From: Areca catechu
Lineage: Eukaryota > Streptophyta > Magnoliopsida > Arecales > Arecaceae
Reading direction: 5' to 3'
Assembly: GCA_021397845.1 (NCBI GenBank)
Contig: CM038052.1
Span: 140,869,854 to 140,933,853 of the forward strand
DNA: 64,000 bases
This document shows, piece by piece, positions 1 through 11,460 of this stretch. The notes below the pieces were generated by a model. That model had not been told where the DNA came from, made no database searches, and was given only the letters and a program-made list of their open reading frames with translations. The position numbers and the translations under genes are program-made. Positions within the stretch are counted from its first letter, which is position 1. Each line of letters opens with the position of its first letter.

Positions 1-1115
1 TTGACCAAATGAGTGTGGTGACACTGATGTGATCTGCAAGTGGGATATGTGATATCTTATTGAACGTGACTCCGTGCAGCCCCTTTATACCAAAGGGATA
101 CTCACGATTGGATATGGCTATATGTGTCCCTCTGACCTGAGGTCATCATGGTAGTTTGCAAGCAACTCCCTGTGCTTTGGTGCCGGACTACCCGGATTTT
201 TAATCCGGTGATGAAAGTTTTCTGGGTACAGGCAAGTACTTGTAGAGCAGTGATGGACCAAGATGGAATTGACCTGTCCAAACAGTTTGGATTGAATTCT
301 CGTAGTATCTCAATTTAGCAAATCCTCGGCTGGGGTAGCCCTAGTGAAGAGTCACTGGGCTTGCGAGGTTGAGACACGTAGTGGACTGACTCTGTCTGGG
401 TTGGCAGCCCAATCACAGTCATCTTGAGCATTACAGGTCAAAGGGATGAATTATACGGTAACTATATGCTAGAGGTTCGATAGTTTGCTCCTACATCTTC
501 GACCTATCCGGACACCGGGACCCATTGCTAGATGGTTTCCTGTGCTGGTACTGGAATTGTTCCAGTGCTACCGTTTAGGTTCGAACCTATGAGGTCACAC
601 GCCACAGAGGATAACTCTCTGATCCGGATACCGATTACGATTGGGAATCATCTCGATTTTATGGTCACGGTAATTTTGAGCACTCTTTTCCCTATCTTGC
701 CCTTGTCTGTGTCAACCAGAAATTGGTCTGGGCTGACCAAGACTGAGCCAGGATTTTTCTGAATCAGTTTTGAACTGATTCAGTGCTCGTTTCGGCCTCT
801 AATTGGTTGTGAACCAATTGAACCCAATTTAATTAGGCTTGAACCGGTTCAATTAGATTGAACCAAGGGGTTTAATGGGATTGAACGTAAAATTCTTTGG
901 ACCGGTTTCTTTTGAATCGGTGATTTTTTTTTCTCTCCCATGTGACCATTTACATGGTGATTCGCTGGAATTCCTTGCATCCGGTTGAAGGCCAATCGAC
1001 CGAACGTATGCTGGGCGTCTTCTCCTCTCCCTCGCCCGCCATCTCCTCTTTAATCCCTGTTTAATGGCCTGGTTAATGGGTTTAACCATAGCCTCATCGT
1101 CTCCCAGCCCCTTTC
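1..1115 (+). mobile_element. Long Copia LTR (family D/G), left part
   Basis: This stretch is strongly similar to 58332-59520, inside the 5' LTR of element D, so the window opens roughly 290 bases into an LTR of the same family. The LTR is interrupted at 1115 by Gypsy element F and resumes at 8143 after the CTTTC duplication. It has two short inverted repeats, at 761-781 (arms around GAATCAGTT) and 801-819 (arms around AATTGGTT), which are also present in D. Short open frames here have no recognisable domain and I treat them as chance. Confidence 0.85.
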
Positions 1116-2892
1116 TGATGTAGGACGAAAGCTCTGCTACCAAAAATGATGCAGAACGAATATGTGGAATGCGGAAGAAAATTATGATTAATGTATTTTT
1201 TTTTTTTATATTTTTAGAAGTCGGCTTTAACTCAAAGGAAAGATAAACTAATGTTTAAAGAAACTATGAAATGATAGAAAGCATAATTAAAAGGAGTGGA
1301 TTATCAGAGTAACTCAGAAGTAGGATCACTGCGCATTGAGAAACCCCCAGATCTAGGGTTTACTCCTCTTTCAAGAAACAGACGAAGAGAGAAGAGAAGG
1401 TTTTATACCTGACTGTGATATCTCTCATTGCTTCAATTGAAGGATACTCTCGAGCAGATTGTAGGATCCTTGGAGACGGGGTATCTTCGCAATGGATCCT
1501 CGGATTGTAGTCCTATGGTAAGGTTGGCCTTCTTCTCGAACTCAGGATCTGGAAGAAGAAGAACAAAAGAAGAACCAGAAACTCAAAGAAAGACACTGAC
1601 CTGAGGACTTAATGAAGATTGTTGGATGTAGAAGTTTCGGAGATCTTGATACTGATCTGACTCTTCTTTGAACTTGCTCTGTAGTTAAAACAGTTGATCT
1701 AAACCTGGATGCTGGTGGCCGGCCTCTATATGGAAGAGAGGGGCCGTGGGATATAGATGGAAAATTAGGATTTGGATGGTGATTGGAGGAAAGATGATGG
1801 GCGGCTAGGGTTTGGGAATTGAAGTGGCTAACTTAGGGTTTTGGTAGGGTTTGAAGATCTCACACCTCCTCAAGGTTCCTAGGGAACCCGGATTTACTCC
1901 CTCACGGAGCTCAACACCTGAATACAAGTGCGAAAGAGAGAAACATAAAGTTGCTCACAAAGAAATTGATTTCATTCATCATTAAATTCAAGAGTTTCAT
2001 AGAGTTGAATATATAGACATAACAAAGAAATAAAATTTTATACATTTCCCATGTGGGACTAATAGGACTAACCCACACTTTAGGTATCAAATTCTCTTCC
2101 CAAGACTCCTTCCATGAGTGGACAGCCCAAAAACTCCAAGAAAACTTGAAAATCAGTTCCAAATGGCAGGTTATGGGGGTGTCTCCTATTATCTCTCCAT
2201 GAATCAAGGATTTTCCCTTTATGGTTTGGCTCATTTGGACACCTCCTAGTCTTGCTCCACAAGTTTAGGCTTTTTCCTTTCATGGCTTTGGCACTTTTGG
2301 AAACTTTTGGGAACCTCCTTGAATTCCTCTCCAAGACATGCTCTCTTCCCTTTTATAACTTGGATTTTTATGGAACATTGTGGGGCACCTCCTTGATCCT
2401 CTCTTCAAGAAAAATTCTTGCCATCCTGGCTTGGGTTTATCTGGAAAGAAATTGGCTCTTCCTTGGATTGAGGTATCTTGATGGATTTCTCTCCCAAGTG
2501 GTGCAAGAAAAAAAAGGAACTTACTTCTTGTGGTGTAGGGACCAAAGACACTGGATGGAGATGTGGCACCTCCTGGACTCTAGCGTGTGGCTGGGAGTGT
2601 GGCGCCCACTTGCTTGGGCCTGGGAGAAAAAATGTGGCACCCTGGACCTTGACATGACTGAAAAAAAAGGTGGCACCAACCTGGAGAAGACCTAGACCAC
2701 TACTAGGACTTGTACTGAGTCAACATGACTCAACAAAATTTAAATTACAGGGAAATACAAACTCAAGACTAAAATTGAGTTGACCAAGTCAACCCTTATT
2801 ACAAAACCAGAAAACCCTAATTCTTTGGGCAAGGTCAATTAGAGATCCAGAAGGAGCCCTGAAGTCTTCTTCTGAGTCTGGTGCCCGCACCA
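1116..2892 (-). repeat. 3' LTR of element F
   Basis: Read on the minus strand the LTR starts TGGTGC and ends GCATCA. The right-hand copy at 6367-8142 matches it throughout, with a few percent difference by eye. The end nearest 1116 contains a second GCATCA terminus plus a mutated PBS-like stretch (reverse complement of 1131-1142), so the LTR end is duplicated. A minus-strand TATA box (TATAAAAG) lies at 2350-2357. Confidence 0.9.
2350..2357 (-). promoter_or_regulatory. TATA box in F 3' LTR
   Basis: TATAAAAG on the minus strand. It is conserved at the same place in the other F LTR (7600-7607) and in the related solo LTR (25327-25334), which supports it as the family promoter. Confidence 0.5.
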
Positions 2893-3665
2893 ATTCTTCC
2901 AGGGTGGGAGGAACTCGACCCTGTCGAGTATGGATCAAGCTGGCTCTGGTATCTCTCCAAGAGGTCTGGGTCCAATTCTTGTAATTCTTCTCGGGAGATC
3001 CAAGAGTCATCAGAATCTGGCCTTCCTTGCCAGTGGACCAGGTATCTTTGGTATCCTCGATTACGAGTAGAGATAACCTGATCATCCAGGATCTTTTCAA
3101 TCTGCTCTTTCCTCACAGGCCAGTTTGTTGGTGGACACACAGGGTCGGGATCACTCTCAATAACAGGATTAGGTTTCAAAGGCTTACTAGGAATCACAGC
3201 TGGCTCCCTATACTCTACTAAGTCTGTAATGTTGAAAGTAGAGCTATTGCCTAGTTCTGGAGGCAACTCGAGCACATAGGCATTGGATCCTACTCTCTTC
3301 ACTACTCTAAATGGTCCAACTCCTTTAGCATGTAACTTTCTAACGATTTTAGGAAAAAACCGCTCAGGCCTTAACCTAATCATTACATAGTCTCTCTCAA
3401 CAAAAGTTTTGACTCATCTTTGAGAATCAGCCAACTTCTTATAAGTTTCATTACTTAAAGTTATTTTGGCATGAATTTCTTTATGCAAGTCCTTTACATG
3501 CTATGCAAGTGCATCAAGAGACTTGTGTGTGTGGGCTAATAGTGAAATCAGATCAAGTGGTGTGTGAGGCTTGTATCCATGAACAATTTTAAAGGGACTC
3601 TAGCCTATAGACCTATTGATCGAAACATTGAATGCAATTTCAGTCCTAGACAAAATACAAATCCC
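2835..3665 (-). pseudogene. Gypsy integrase C-terminus with chromodomain (element F)
   Basis: Integrase inserts element cDNA into the host genome, and in chromoviruses a C-terminal chromodomain is thought to guide it to marked histones. Minus-strand frames from about 3665 show the end of the integrase core region (text like INRS-G-SPFKIVHGYKP) with in-frame stops. An open stretch from 3383 of 182 codons follows. It holds the integrase C-terminal fold (MIRLRPERF, GPFRVVKR) and then a chromodomain around residues 88-146, with the signature YLVHWQGRP and DDSWI. The catalytic core and everything upstream are missing. The frame crosses the polypurine tract and stops inside the 3' LTR. Element H has the same arrangement. 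The family call is firm. Activity is unlikely because the catalytic residues are absent. Confidence 0.8.
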
Positions 3666-3791
3666 AATTCCTGGTGCTCTCAATCAAACCAAAATCTGAG
3701 ACAATATCCTAAAATCGACTGACGATGCATTCCTAAAGAATGGACTTTATTCAAAGGAACCCTAGGTCTAAACCTAACAAACTACGGCTCT

Positions 3792-5465
3792 CTAGGTTTG
3801 ACCTTGGGTCGGAGGATGGCATGCAGAGCATGAAAACTTATCATGGGTGCCTAGTAGGTGCCATAAGGTCTTCCAGAAGTAGGTGGCAAACCTAATAGAT
3901 TCTGACACGTGGTTCACTCTAAAGACTTCGACAAAGTATACTTGGATGGTGTAAGAAGTATTGGAAGTCATAGAGAAAGGGAGAAAATATGAGGTGGAGT
4001 CTCGAATTACCTGCTGGCTAAAGGTGGTGACCTGAAGGTTTGAATGGTGATCTATGAATGTCAACCGGTCATCCTTACGAAAGGAAAAGTTTGCTACTCC
4101 CAGGAATGGATCAAGAGATGGTTCGGGAAGTAGCCTAGGACATGTGATTGCAATAGTTAAGGTTTGTTCTCTAAGCAAATAATGATCCACTTTCTCATGA
4201 ACTGGATTAGAGAATGATTCATGGAAGGGCCTATGGATGATGACCTCAAGACTTGAAATTTGACCTATGGGTGCGGAAATGTATACTCTATAGAAGGGTA
4301 GCTTAGTCATGCGAAGGAAGGGGTCTGGGGCCATAAGGAAGACTTCTACAGGACTGGGTGAATCAATCTGCTCAAGAAAAGGATGTCCAACTGAGATTAC
4401 GGGAGAGACCTTAATGGCTGAGCATGGGACAAGGTCCAATTGTAAGAGGCTTGATTCAATCATCCTAAGGAGAGGATCTACCATAGGGTGGGCAAACTTA
4501 AACAGTTCAGTGCAAAGATCTTCAATTGGTACTTGGGGAATGACTGTCATTTGAGGGTACGAACTGATAGCTCGGGCTAACACTATGAGTTCTTCCTGGG
4601 GGTATTTGACTAAAGGAACCTGGTTCTCACAAATCTCTTGAATTTCTGAACTAGGTCCTACCACTTGGTTGCTTTCCAAGGTCTCCTTAGGTAAGGAACC
4701 AATAGAATCGATGTCACATTCTTCAAGTTCTTCCCCCTCATATTCATCAACTAGACTCAAGCCTACATCATATACTTCCTCGATGCCATCATCAATGGGT
4801 TTCGGGTCAGTGATAATCGGGTCAACTGATTCTGGGCTTGTCATACCTAACCTTTCTTCCTCATTGGTAGGCTTGGGTTCTCCCTCATTAATGTCATCCT
4901 TAGGATTCTTACCACTTAGCTGTGCACAAGCCAGTCCTATGCATGGGCACTGACTAGATTTATGGCCTCTTTCTCCACAAAACCAACATTCTTGCGATAT
5001 AGGAACCTGGGTCACACTGGGTTTCAAGCTAGTAAAGACCTTGCTTGGGCATGGGTGTGGATCTAAATGGTTTGATCTAGAAGACTTGGGTTGTTGAGTG
5101 ACTGGTCTAGAATATTGTAAGGACCTCTCATAGACACGATCCACACTATAGATATCATGGTTAGGCTTCCTAAGGTTATGCTCGGGATCACGGTATAAGG
5201 TCCTCCTAGGCTCTTGGCATGGGTGAGGTTGGGGCCTATTAAATTTTGGATCAGGGGTCCAATTTTGATGTCTACGTTTCTCAAGTACTTGGACTCGATC
5301 CCTAAGCTGGGTAAGATCCTCACAGACTGGATTCCTAAACTGGGCAACAATATCAGTCATATCCTGACTCAATTTGTTCATGCTTTCGGTAAGAGTTCTA
5401 ACCATGGCCTCTAAATCAGGTTGGGCTTGACCAGGTTGGTAGGGTACTCCATTCCGGGTAGACAT
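3792..5465 (-). CDS. Gag-like protein with unrecognised C-terminal module (element F)
   Basis: An uninterrupted frame of 563 codons from 5483. I prefer the second Met (MSTRNG, 5465) as start because it opens a typical Gag N-terminus. Residues 20-70 are probably helical. A CCHC zinc knuckle with CX2CX4HX4C spacing lies at C166, C169, H174 and C179, which fits RNA binding. An acidic stretch follows (around EEVYDVGLSLVDEYEGEELEE). After that come about 290 residues I do not recognise, ending in a YFWKTLWHLLG motif near the C-terminus. The usual large Gypsy Gag domain is missing before the knuckle, and no protease or polymerase motif appears after it. Element H has a related ending (YFLKTLWHMLG). 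The long open frame suggests either recent origin or selection. The role of the C-terminal module is unknown. Confidence 0.65.
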   Translation of the reverse strand: MSTRNGVPYQPGQAQPDLEAMVRTLTESMNKLSQDMTDIVAQFRNPVCEDLTQLRDRVQVLEKRRHQNWTPDPKFNRPQPHPCQEPRRTLYRDPEHNLRKPNHDIYSVDRVYERSLQYSRPVTQQPKSSRSNHLDPHPCPSKVFTSLKPSVTQVPISQECWFCGERGHKSSQCPCIGLACAQLSGKNPKDDINEGEPKPTNEEERLGMTSPESVDPIITDPKPIDDGIEEVYDVGLSLVDEYEGEELEECDIDSIGSLPKETLESNQVVGPSSEIQEICENQVPLVKYPQEELIVLARAISSYPQMTVIPQVPIEDLCTELFKFAHPMVDPLLRMIESSLLQLDLVPCSAIKVSPVISVGHPFLEQIDSPSPVEVFLMAPDPFLRMTKLPFYRVYISAPIGQISSLEVIIHRPFHESFSNPVHEKVDHYLLREQTLTIAITCPRLLPEPSLDPFLGVANFSFRKDDRLTFIDHHSNLQVTTFSQQVIRDSTSYFLPFSMTSNTSYTIQVYFVEVFRVNHVSESIRFATYFWKTLWHLLGTHDKFSCSACHPPTQGQT

Positions 5466-5483
5466 GATGATGCAAGCAAACAC

Positions 5484-6350
5484 ACCAAATGAGACTCGAC
5501 TGAAAGACTACGGGCTAACTAGACCTAGAGCCCAAACTAGATGCCCAATCAGAGTGGCAAGCTAGCCTGTAGTAACTCGGGACTCAGCCAGGTAGGTGTA
5601 AGGGGAGTGTTAGGTCCCTAAATGCCAATCTTGGACACCAATCAGAGATTGGCCAGGTAGGCGGACCAGCACACAAGCCCTTCGGGATAGAATCCCTAAA
5701 CCACCATTCTAGACACTGAGTACAAAGCACACACAGAGTAACTAGACAAACTGACTCAACACTAGCCTAGACCCGACTTGTTGGTGTCCCTAGCCCACTA
5801 GGGCAAATTAAGTCTAATAAATTTTAAAGTTGGGCTTAGGATCGAATGAATGAGTGGTGGTTTTGGGCTAAGGAGAGGTTATCAACTCCTCCCCTTATCT
5901 TAGATGCTCAATTGCCCTTAAGATGAATTAGGAGATGATCATTCAAAAAAATTGAATTGCAGAAACACAAACAGAGTTGCTGTAATTTAACTCTCAGAAA
6001 TTTCATGGAAACCAATAAATTATAGTAAAATTATGTAAAATAGTTTCAATTATACTGGTCCCAGCAAAATAAAAATCATGCAATTTGGAGTTACCTATAA
6101 TGAGAAACAATTCCTATAACAGGGTAGTTACAGACTAAAAATAGAATGCTTCCCTCGTTTACAATTCCTGCTACGAAGTTGTAACCCAGCGGATCCCCTA
6201 CACGCCCTAGGAACACCCCATGGAATGGGAAGAGGAGGCTTGCACCTCACTTCGTTCCTAGGACCGGACGTCCTGGGGAGTCTACTTCGAGCAGACAAAG
6301 TAAAAAGAGAGACACTCAAAACATGCAAGCAAGTCAGAAACCCTAGACAG
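5484..6350 (-). other. Untranslated leader of element F
   Basis: About 870 bases between the gag start and the PBS on the minus strand. I see no coding motif; the short frames here look like chance. This would be the 5' leader of the element RNA. Confidence 0.6.
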
Positions 6351-6363
6351 GGCTCTGATACCA
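6351..6363 (-). other. Primer-binding site of element F
   Basis: The minus strand reads TGGTATCAGAGCC, the complement of the initiator tRNA-Met 3' end. It is separated from the 5' LTR (from 6367) by three bases. Confidence 0.85.
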
Positions 6364-6366
6364 AAA

Positions 6367-8142
6367 TGATGCAGGACAAAAGCTCTGCTACCAAAAATGA
6401 TGCAGAACGAATATGTGGAATGCGGAAGCAAATTATGATTAATGTATTTTTTTTTATATATTTTCAGAAGTCGGCTTTGACTCAAAGGAAAGATAAACTA
6501 ATGTTTAAAGAAACTAAGAAATGATAGAAAGCACAATTAAAAGGAGTGGATTATCAGAGTAACTCAGAAGTAGGATCACTGGGGATTGAGAAACCCCCAG
6601 ATCTAGGGTTTACTCCTCTTTCAAGAAACAGACGAAGAGAGAAGAGAAGGTTTTATACCAGATTGTGATATCTCTCGTTGCTTCAATTGAAGGACACTCT
6701 CGAGCAGATTGTAGGATCCTTGGAGACGGGGTATCTTCGCAATGGATCCTCGGATTGTAGTCCTATGGCAAGGTTGCCCTTCTTCTCGAACTCAGGATCT
6801 GGAAGAAGAAGAACAAAAGAAGAACCAGAAACTCAAAGAAAGACACTGACCTGAGGACTTAATGAAGATTGTTGGATGTAGAAGTTTCGGAGATCTTGAT
6901 ACTGATTTGACTCTTCTTTGAACTTGCTCTGTAGTTGAAACAGTTGATCTGAACCTGGATGCTGGTGGCCGGCCTCTATGTGGAAGAGAGGGGCCATGGG
7001 ATATAGATGGAAAATTAGGGTTTGGATGGTGATTGGAGGAAAGATGATGGGCGGCTAGGGTTTGGGAATTGAAGTGGCTAACTTAGGGTTTTGGTAGGGT
7101 TTGGAGATCTCACACCTCCTCAAGGTTCCTAGGGAACTCGGATTTACTCCCTCACGGAGCTCAACACCTGAATACAAGTGCGGAATAGAGAAACATAAAG
7201 TTGCTCACAAAGAAATTGATTTCATTCATCATTAAATTCAAGAGTTACATAGAGTTGAATATATAGACATAACAAAGAAATAAAATTTTATACATTTTCC
7301 ATGTGGGACTAATAGGACTAACCCATATATTAGGCATCAAATTCTCTTCCCAAGACTCCTTCCATGAGTGGGTAGCCCAAAAACTCCAAGAAAACTTGAA
7401 AATCAGCTCCAAATGGCAGGTTATGGGGGTGTCTCCTAGTATCTCTCCATGAATCAAGGATTTTCCCTTTATGGTTTGGCTCATTTGGACACCTCCTAGT
7501 CTTGCTCCACAAGTTTAGGCTTTTTCCTTTCATGGCTTTGGCACTTTTGGAAACTTTTGGGAACCTCCTTGAATTCCTCCCCAAGACATGCTCTCTTCCC
7601 TTTTATAACTTAGATTTTTATGGAACATTGTGGGGCACCTCCTTGATCCTCTCTTCAAGAAAAATTCTTGCCATCCTGGCTTGGGTTTATTTGGAAAGAA
7701 ATTGGCTCCTCCTTGGATTGAGGTATCTTGATGGATTTCTCTCCCAAGTGGTGCAAGAAAAAAAAGGAACTTACTTCTTGTGGTGTAGGGACCAAAGACA
7801 CTGGATGGAGATGTGGCACCTCCTGGACTCTAGCGTGTGGCTGGGAGTGTGGTGCCCACTTGCTTGGGCCTGGGAGAAAAAATGTGGCACCCTGGACCTT
7901 GACATGACTGAAAAAAAAAGTGGCACCAACCTGGAGAAGACCTAGACCACTACTAGGACTTGTACTGAGTCAACATGACTCAACAAAATTTAAATTGCAG
8001 GGAAATACAGACTCAAGACTAAAATTGAGTTGACCAAGTCAACCCTTATTACAAAATCAGAAAACCCTAATTCTTTGGGCTAGGTCAATCAGAGATCCAG
8101 AAGGAGCCCTGAAGTCTTCTTCTGAGTCTGGTGCCCGCACCA
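6367..8142 (-). repeat. 5' LTR of element F
   Basis: This is the partner of 1116-2892. The end nearest the PBS holds two successive GCATCA termini (starting at 6367 and 6398 on the plus strand) separated by a PBS-like sequence, which is a built-in duplication of the LTR/PBS junction. A minus-strand TATA box lies at 7600-7607. Confidence 0.9.
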
Positions 8143-9096
8143 CTTTCCCTCTTCTCTGCTGCCGTCCCCTGTTTCAAAGAATGATGTTTCACCGTGTGAA
8201 ATGCTGAAAATACCATGAGAGGTCTTCTTTCTTGAGAGTATTATTCATTCATTCCACCGGGGTTTTGAGGGCTGGGTTTGGTTGAGTAATTGGGAGAGAA
8301 ACTCATCTTAATTCCCTGTTGTTCGTTGTGCTCAATTGGTGGAAGAAAGAAGCTCTGTTTTGGTGAAAACAAAAATCAGAACTTGGAGTTCTATTTCTTC
8401 CTTCCTCCCTCCCACCGTTCCATGGTTTCCGGCGACTAGCATCGCATGAGAGGCTGGATCAGAGGAGCCCCAGGCATGTCTCCCCTCTAGAGGGTGTTCG
8501 CTTGAGCACCTGGGAGCCGGTTGATCATCCATCGCTACTGGTTTGTTGCTCTATTTTTCAGGTTGCAGAAATTCCTGTTGCAGAATTTTGAAGAGAGGAT
8601 GAATCAATCCAAACGACGTTGGATGATCGATCCATTTGCACTCCCTTGAAGGAAGAACAAGCAAGAAGTTCCCTTGCTTTTGGTGCTGGAAGTGAGACCA
8701 AGGAGTTGGCCATTTTGTTTTGCTTTGCTACTGTTTTTGGAAGAAAAGAGAACACCATTTCAACGTGCTGGAAGAAGAAGAAGACATGAATAAATTTATT
8801 CCTGTTATCCCAGCAATTCTAGCAGATATCCTAGGGTTATTCCAGCAGGAATAAGGTAATTATTTCTAGTTTTATTTTTCATGCATGCCTAGATCTAGGT
8901 TTATATAATTGTTTATAAATATTACATGCCCTTGTTCATGCCTAGTTTTGCCTATACATGCATCCGGAATATGTTAGATCCTGTACGAAGTAGGTAATTT
9001 CCGCTGTTATTTTAAAATAGTTTTAAAATACATACTTGCTCCCTGCTGTTGCATGCTTAGTGTAGGCAGCTGCAATACCCACGCAGTTTTCTTTCA
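8143..9096 (+). mobile_element. Long Copia LTR (family D/G), right part
   Basis: This continues the LTR interrupted at 1115 and matches about 59520-60428 of the D LTR. It ends in CTTTCA at 9096, as D does at 60428. No primer-binding site follows, so it is either the 3' LTR of an element lying to the left of the window or a solo LTR. The start of the LTR is outside the window, so the two cannot be told apart. Confidence 0.8.
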
Positions 9097-10034
9097 CTAC
9101 ATACTTCCAAACCAACCTTCTAAACGGAAATGTTCATATCCCAAAAACATTGGTTTGGGATCAAATCTCCCTACATGATGGATGGCTTCTTGAGAAAGTA
9201 GTACCAGCACCAAGGCAACCACCATCAATTGTTGAACCAATCACTACCCTCCCAGAATGAGACATAGAGATCAAGTTCAATAGAAGGATTCAAAGAAGCC
9301 TTGGCAGCAGGTATGCTAGCCCACCAAAAGTTTCAATTCCTCCTAGGTTTAGTTACTCAACCCCTGTGACCAAACTTAGAGAAGTTGATGGTGAACCAAG
9401 GGTTCCCGAAACAATTTACAATGATAAAACCTCACCACCAATCTCTCCAACATTCTCTCAGATTACAGGGAACCCAAACTCTGAAATATGCATGATCTAT
9501 AGGGATTTTTCCATAAACAAAGAAAGTCTTAGGAAAGATTTCTATTCATCCAAAAACAAAGAAAAAAAAGAATGGTTCTTTGAAAATTTTAACAAAGAAT
9601 AGAGAGACAAAATCCAAGCCAAATTTTATGAAACCCTCCAAATTTTAGAAAAGAACATCAATTTCTTTGTTTGGTTTGACTACTATGTCAAAGAAAATCC
9701 CAAACATATCAATATGATTGTAGGAAAAACTATTATTTCTTGGCAAGATAGCAAGGGGAACAAAGTAGATAAGATCCATCCCCCGCTGCAGGAAATAAAG
9801 ATTCCTGTCAAGGATACTCAAATAACTGCCTCACCATTTAAGATTAAGTTTGAACCTCTAGACACACCAAATGGTAGAGACATCAAAAATATTTTAGAAA
9901 AAAACAATTTTACAAATCAAAACTTAAAAACAATAGGGGACCAACTAATCAAGATTAAAGACAAAATTCAGACAAAACCCCCTATAACAAGCAATGAAAA
10001 AATACCTCTAGTATTTTCGCAGGTAAAGCCCTAG
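9097..10034 (+). pseudogene. Endogenous pararetrovirus (Caulimoviridae-like) polyprotein remnant
   Basis: Plus-strand frames here do not resemble retrotransposon proteins. From about 9130 they show a stretch like the end of a caulimovirid movement protein (IPKTLVWDQISL and then GWLLE), followed by a short beta-like segment (DIEIKF) and a Ser/Pro-rich linker. Open stretches at about 9366-9602 and 9714-10034 resemble the region between movement and coat protein in plant pararetroviruses, with a WFFENF motif and an NLKTIGDQL motif. In-frame stops (near 9258 and at 9601) break it. The call rests on remembered family resemblance only; no coat-protein zinc finger or reverse transcriptase is present here to confirm it. 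The fragment is cut on the left by the D/G-type LTR. Confidence 0.5.
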
Positions 10035-10615
10035 TAGTAGCAGTGTTATACTCCTCATAGTTCTCCTATTCTAATTGTCCTTCCAATACAGCTTCAGTCT
10101 GAATATTTTTCTGGTCAGCTAGTTCTGGGTTTGCCATGTATATTTCCTCTTTAATGTCATCCTTATGAACAAATGAGGGAGTAGGGGTGGGTCGGCTAAG
10201 AGAACATGACTAGTATTTGGCTTATATCCATGGGTACTAATCATATTAGGTTTGGGTCGATCTATTATGGGTTTCCTCTACTCATAGGACATGGGTAGGT
10301 TCTTTTCCCTAAGTTTGATCTTCATGGCTCTCCATGTGGCTATGGGCGTGTCTCTTCTCTAATGATAAATGCGCTCAACATTTTTCAAACACAACCTAGT
10401 TTGTCAGACTAACCAAAGTTTAGTGAATTTGAACTTCTCTTCTAACATCTCATACTATTCAAAATATTGATCCATGTCATTCTTCCAATCAACATACACC
10501 TTAGAGTCTAGATTTCCATCAAAGGTAGGTGCATCAAGGCGAATGTTCCTAAGGGCTCTTTCCTTCAAATCAGTGAAGTCTTGGTATGGGTATCTATGGT
10601 CATGTTCAGGGATAG
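10035..10615 (-). pseudogene. Gypsy gag remnant
   Basis: The minus strand encodes a recognisable Gypsy Gag start region, with YPYQDF, then APTFDG and VDWKNDMDQYFE at about 10455-10580, followed by a decayed ATWRAMKIKLREK stretch. The frame has several stops. It resembles the gag region of element H (17840-18060) but is a separate, older copy. Element E inserted into it at 10616, cutting off its upstream end. Confidence 0.65.
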
Positions 10616-10960
10616 TGTTGACCCCATAAGTGATTTTGATGATAACCAAACATTGAAGTATATACAATTATTTCTAACAACTTTTCAACTTTTCAAGTGT
10701 TTTACAAGTTTTTGTAGGATGAGTTAATTGTTCAAACTTCAACTCCTACATCTTTGTTTCTTGTTTGAGTTGTGTTGTAATGTGTTTCTGTAAGAAGAAC
10801 CCAATAAAAAAATAAGCTAAGAAAAAATCATGTAAAAAGGGTTACTTCTATGTGTGTGTGCCTTAAAAATTAATTTGAGTTGGTATGATTGAAAAGTTGT
10901 AAGAGTGTTGGTAAGAGTTTTTCTTTAAGTTCAATTATAAAAATCCTGAAGAAGATACTT

Positions 10961-11460
10961 GAGCCGACCAAGCAAGTTGAAGAGCCGACTCTACTTCATG
11001 GCACGCAGCAAGGATTCTAGTACACAGCAATCCAAGCTGACTCGAAGGTAATCGAGCCGACTCCAGTGAATCCAAGTCGACTGGAATATGTTCGAGCCGA
11101 CTCCTCCAGAGTCCAGTTTTTGAAGATTTCCGAGAAAATCCAGGCAAGCCGACCTGAAACAGAAAGAGCCGACTCTGCCAGACCTAATTTTGAAGACCTG
11201 AAAAAATGAGCCGATCCGAACTGCATCAAGCCGACTCTTCTAAAGTGATGATTTCAGAACCTGAGAAGAAAAGCCGACCAATGATCAAAAAAGTCGACTC
11301 CTCGAGTTCATGATTTTCAAAGATATAAGTTCGAGCCGACCCGAGCTATCAAGAGCTGACTCGTCCAGAATGAAATTTTGTGCCCTGAGACAAAGAGCCA
11401 ACTGTATTGAAGATTTGGTGACTCGACCTATCGACTCGAAGAAATCCGAGCCAACTCGAA
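10961..11460 (+). repeat. Degenerate GAGCCGACTC minisatellite in E LTR
   Basis: About 17 imperfect copies of a 10-base motif (GAGCCGACTC, with variants such as AAGCCGACCA and GAGCCAACTC) at irregular spacing of roughly 20-40 bases. It occupies the U3-side half of the LTR and is comparable in place to the TCGAC minisatellites in the LTRs of A and B. Confidence 0.8.

Larger units (their letters stand above)
1116..8142 (-). mobile_element. Gypsy (chromovirus-like) element F, non-autonomous
   Basis: A complete element of 7027 bp on the minus strand, flanked by a perfect 5-bp TSD, CTTTC, at 1111-1115 and 8143-8147. It has two similar LTRs (1116-2892 and 6367-8142), a tRNA-Met type PBS next to the right LTR, a gag-like frame with one zinc knuckle, and the C-terminal part of an integrase ending in a chromodomain. 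No protease, reverse transcriptase or RNase H is visible between gag and integrase, so it would need proteins from another element. The integrase plus chromodomain marks it as Gypsy/chromovirus. I cannot fix the exact clade. It sits inside an LTR of the D/G Copia family and is therefore younger than that LTR. Confidence 0.9.

Noticed and set aside
532..762. Short frame with a counterpart at 58867-59097
   Set aside because: It is in the D/G LTR and its conservation follows from the LTR similarity. No protein motif is seen.
2252..2695. Open frame of 147 codons, repeated at 7502-7945
   Set aside because: It lies antisense within the F LTR and occurs in both LTR copies. It has no known domain and the sense strand carries the TATA box.
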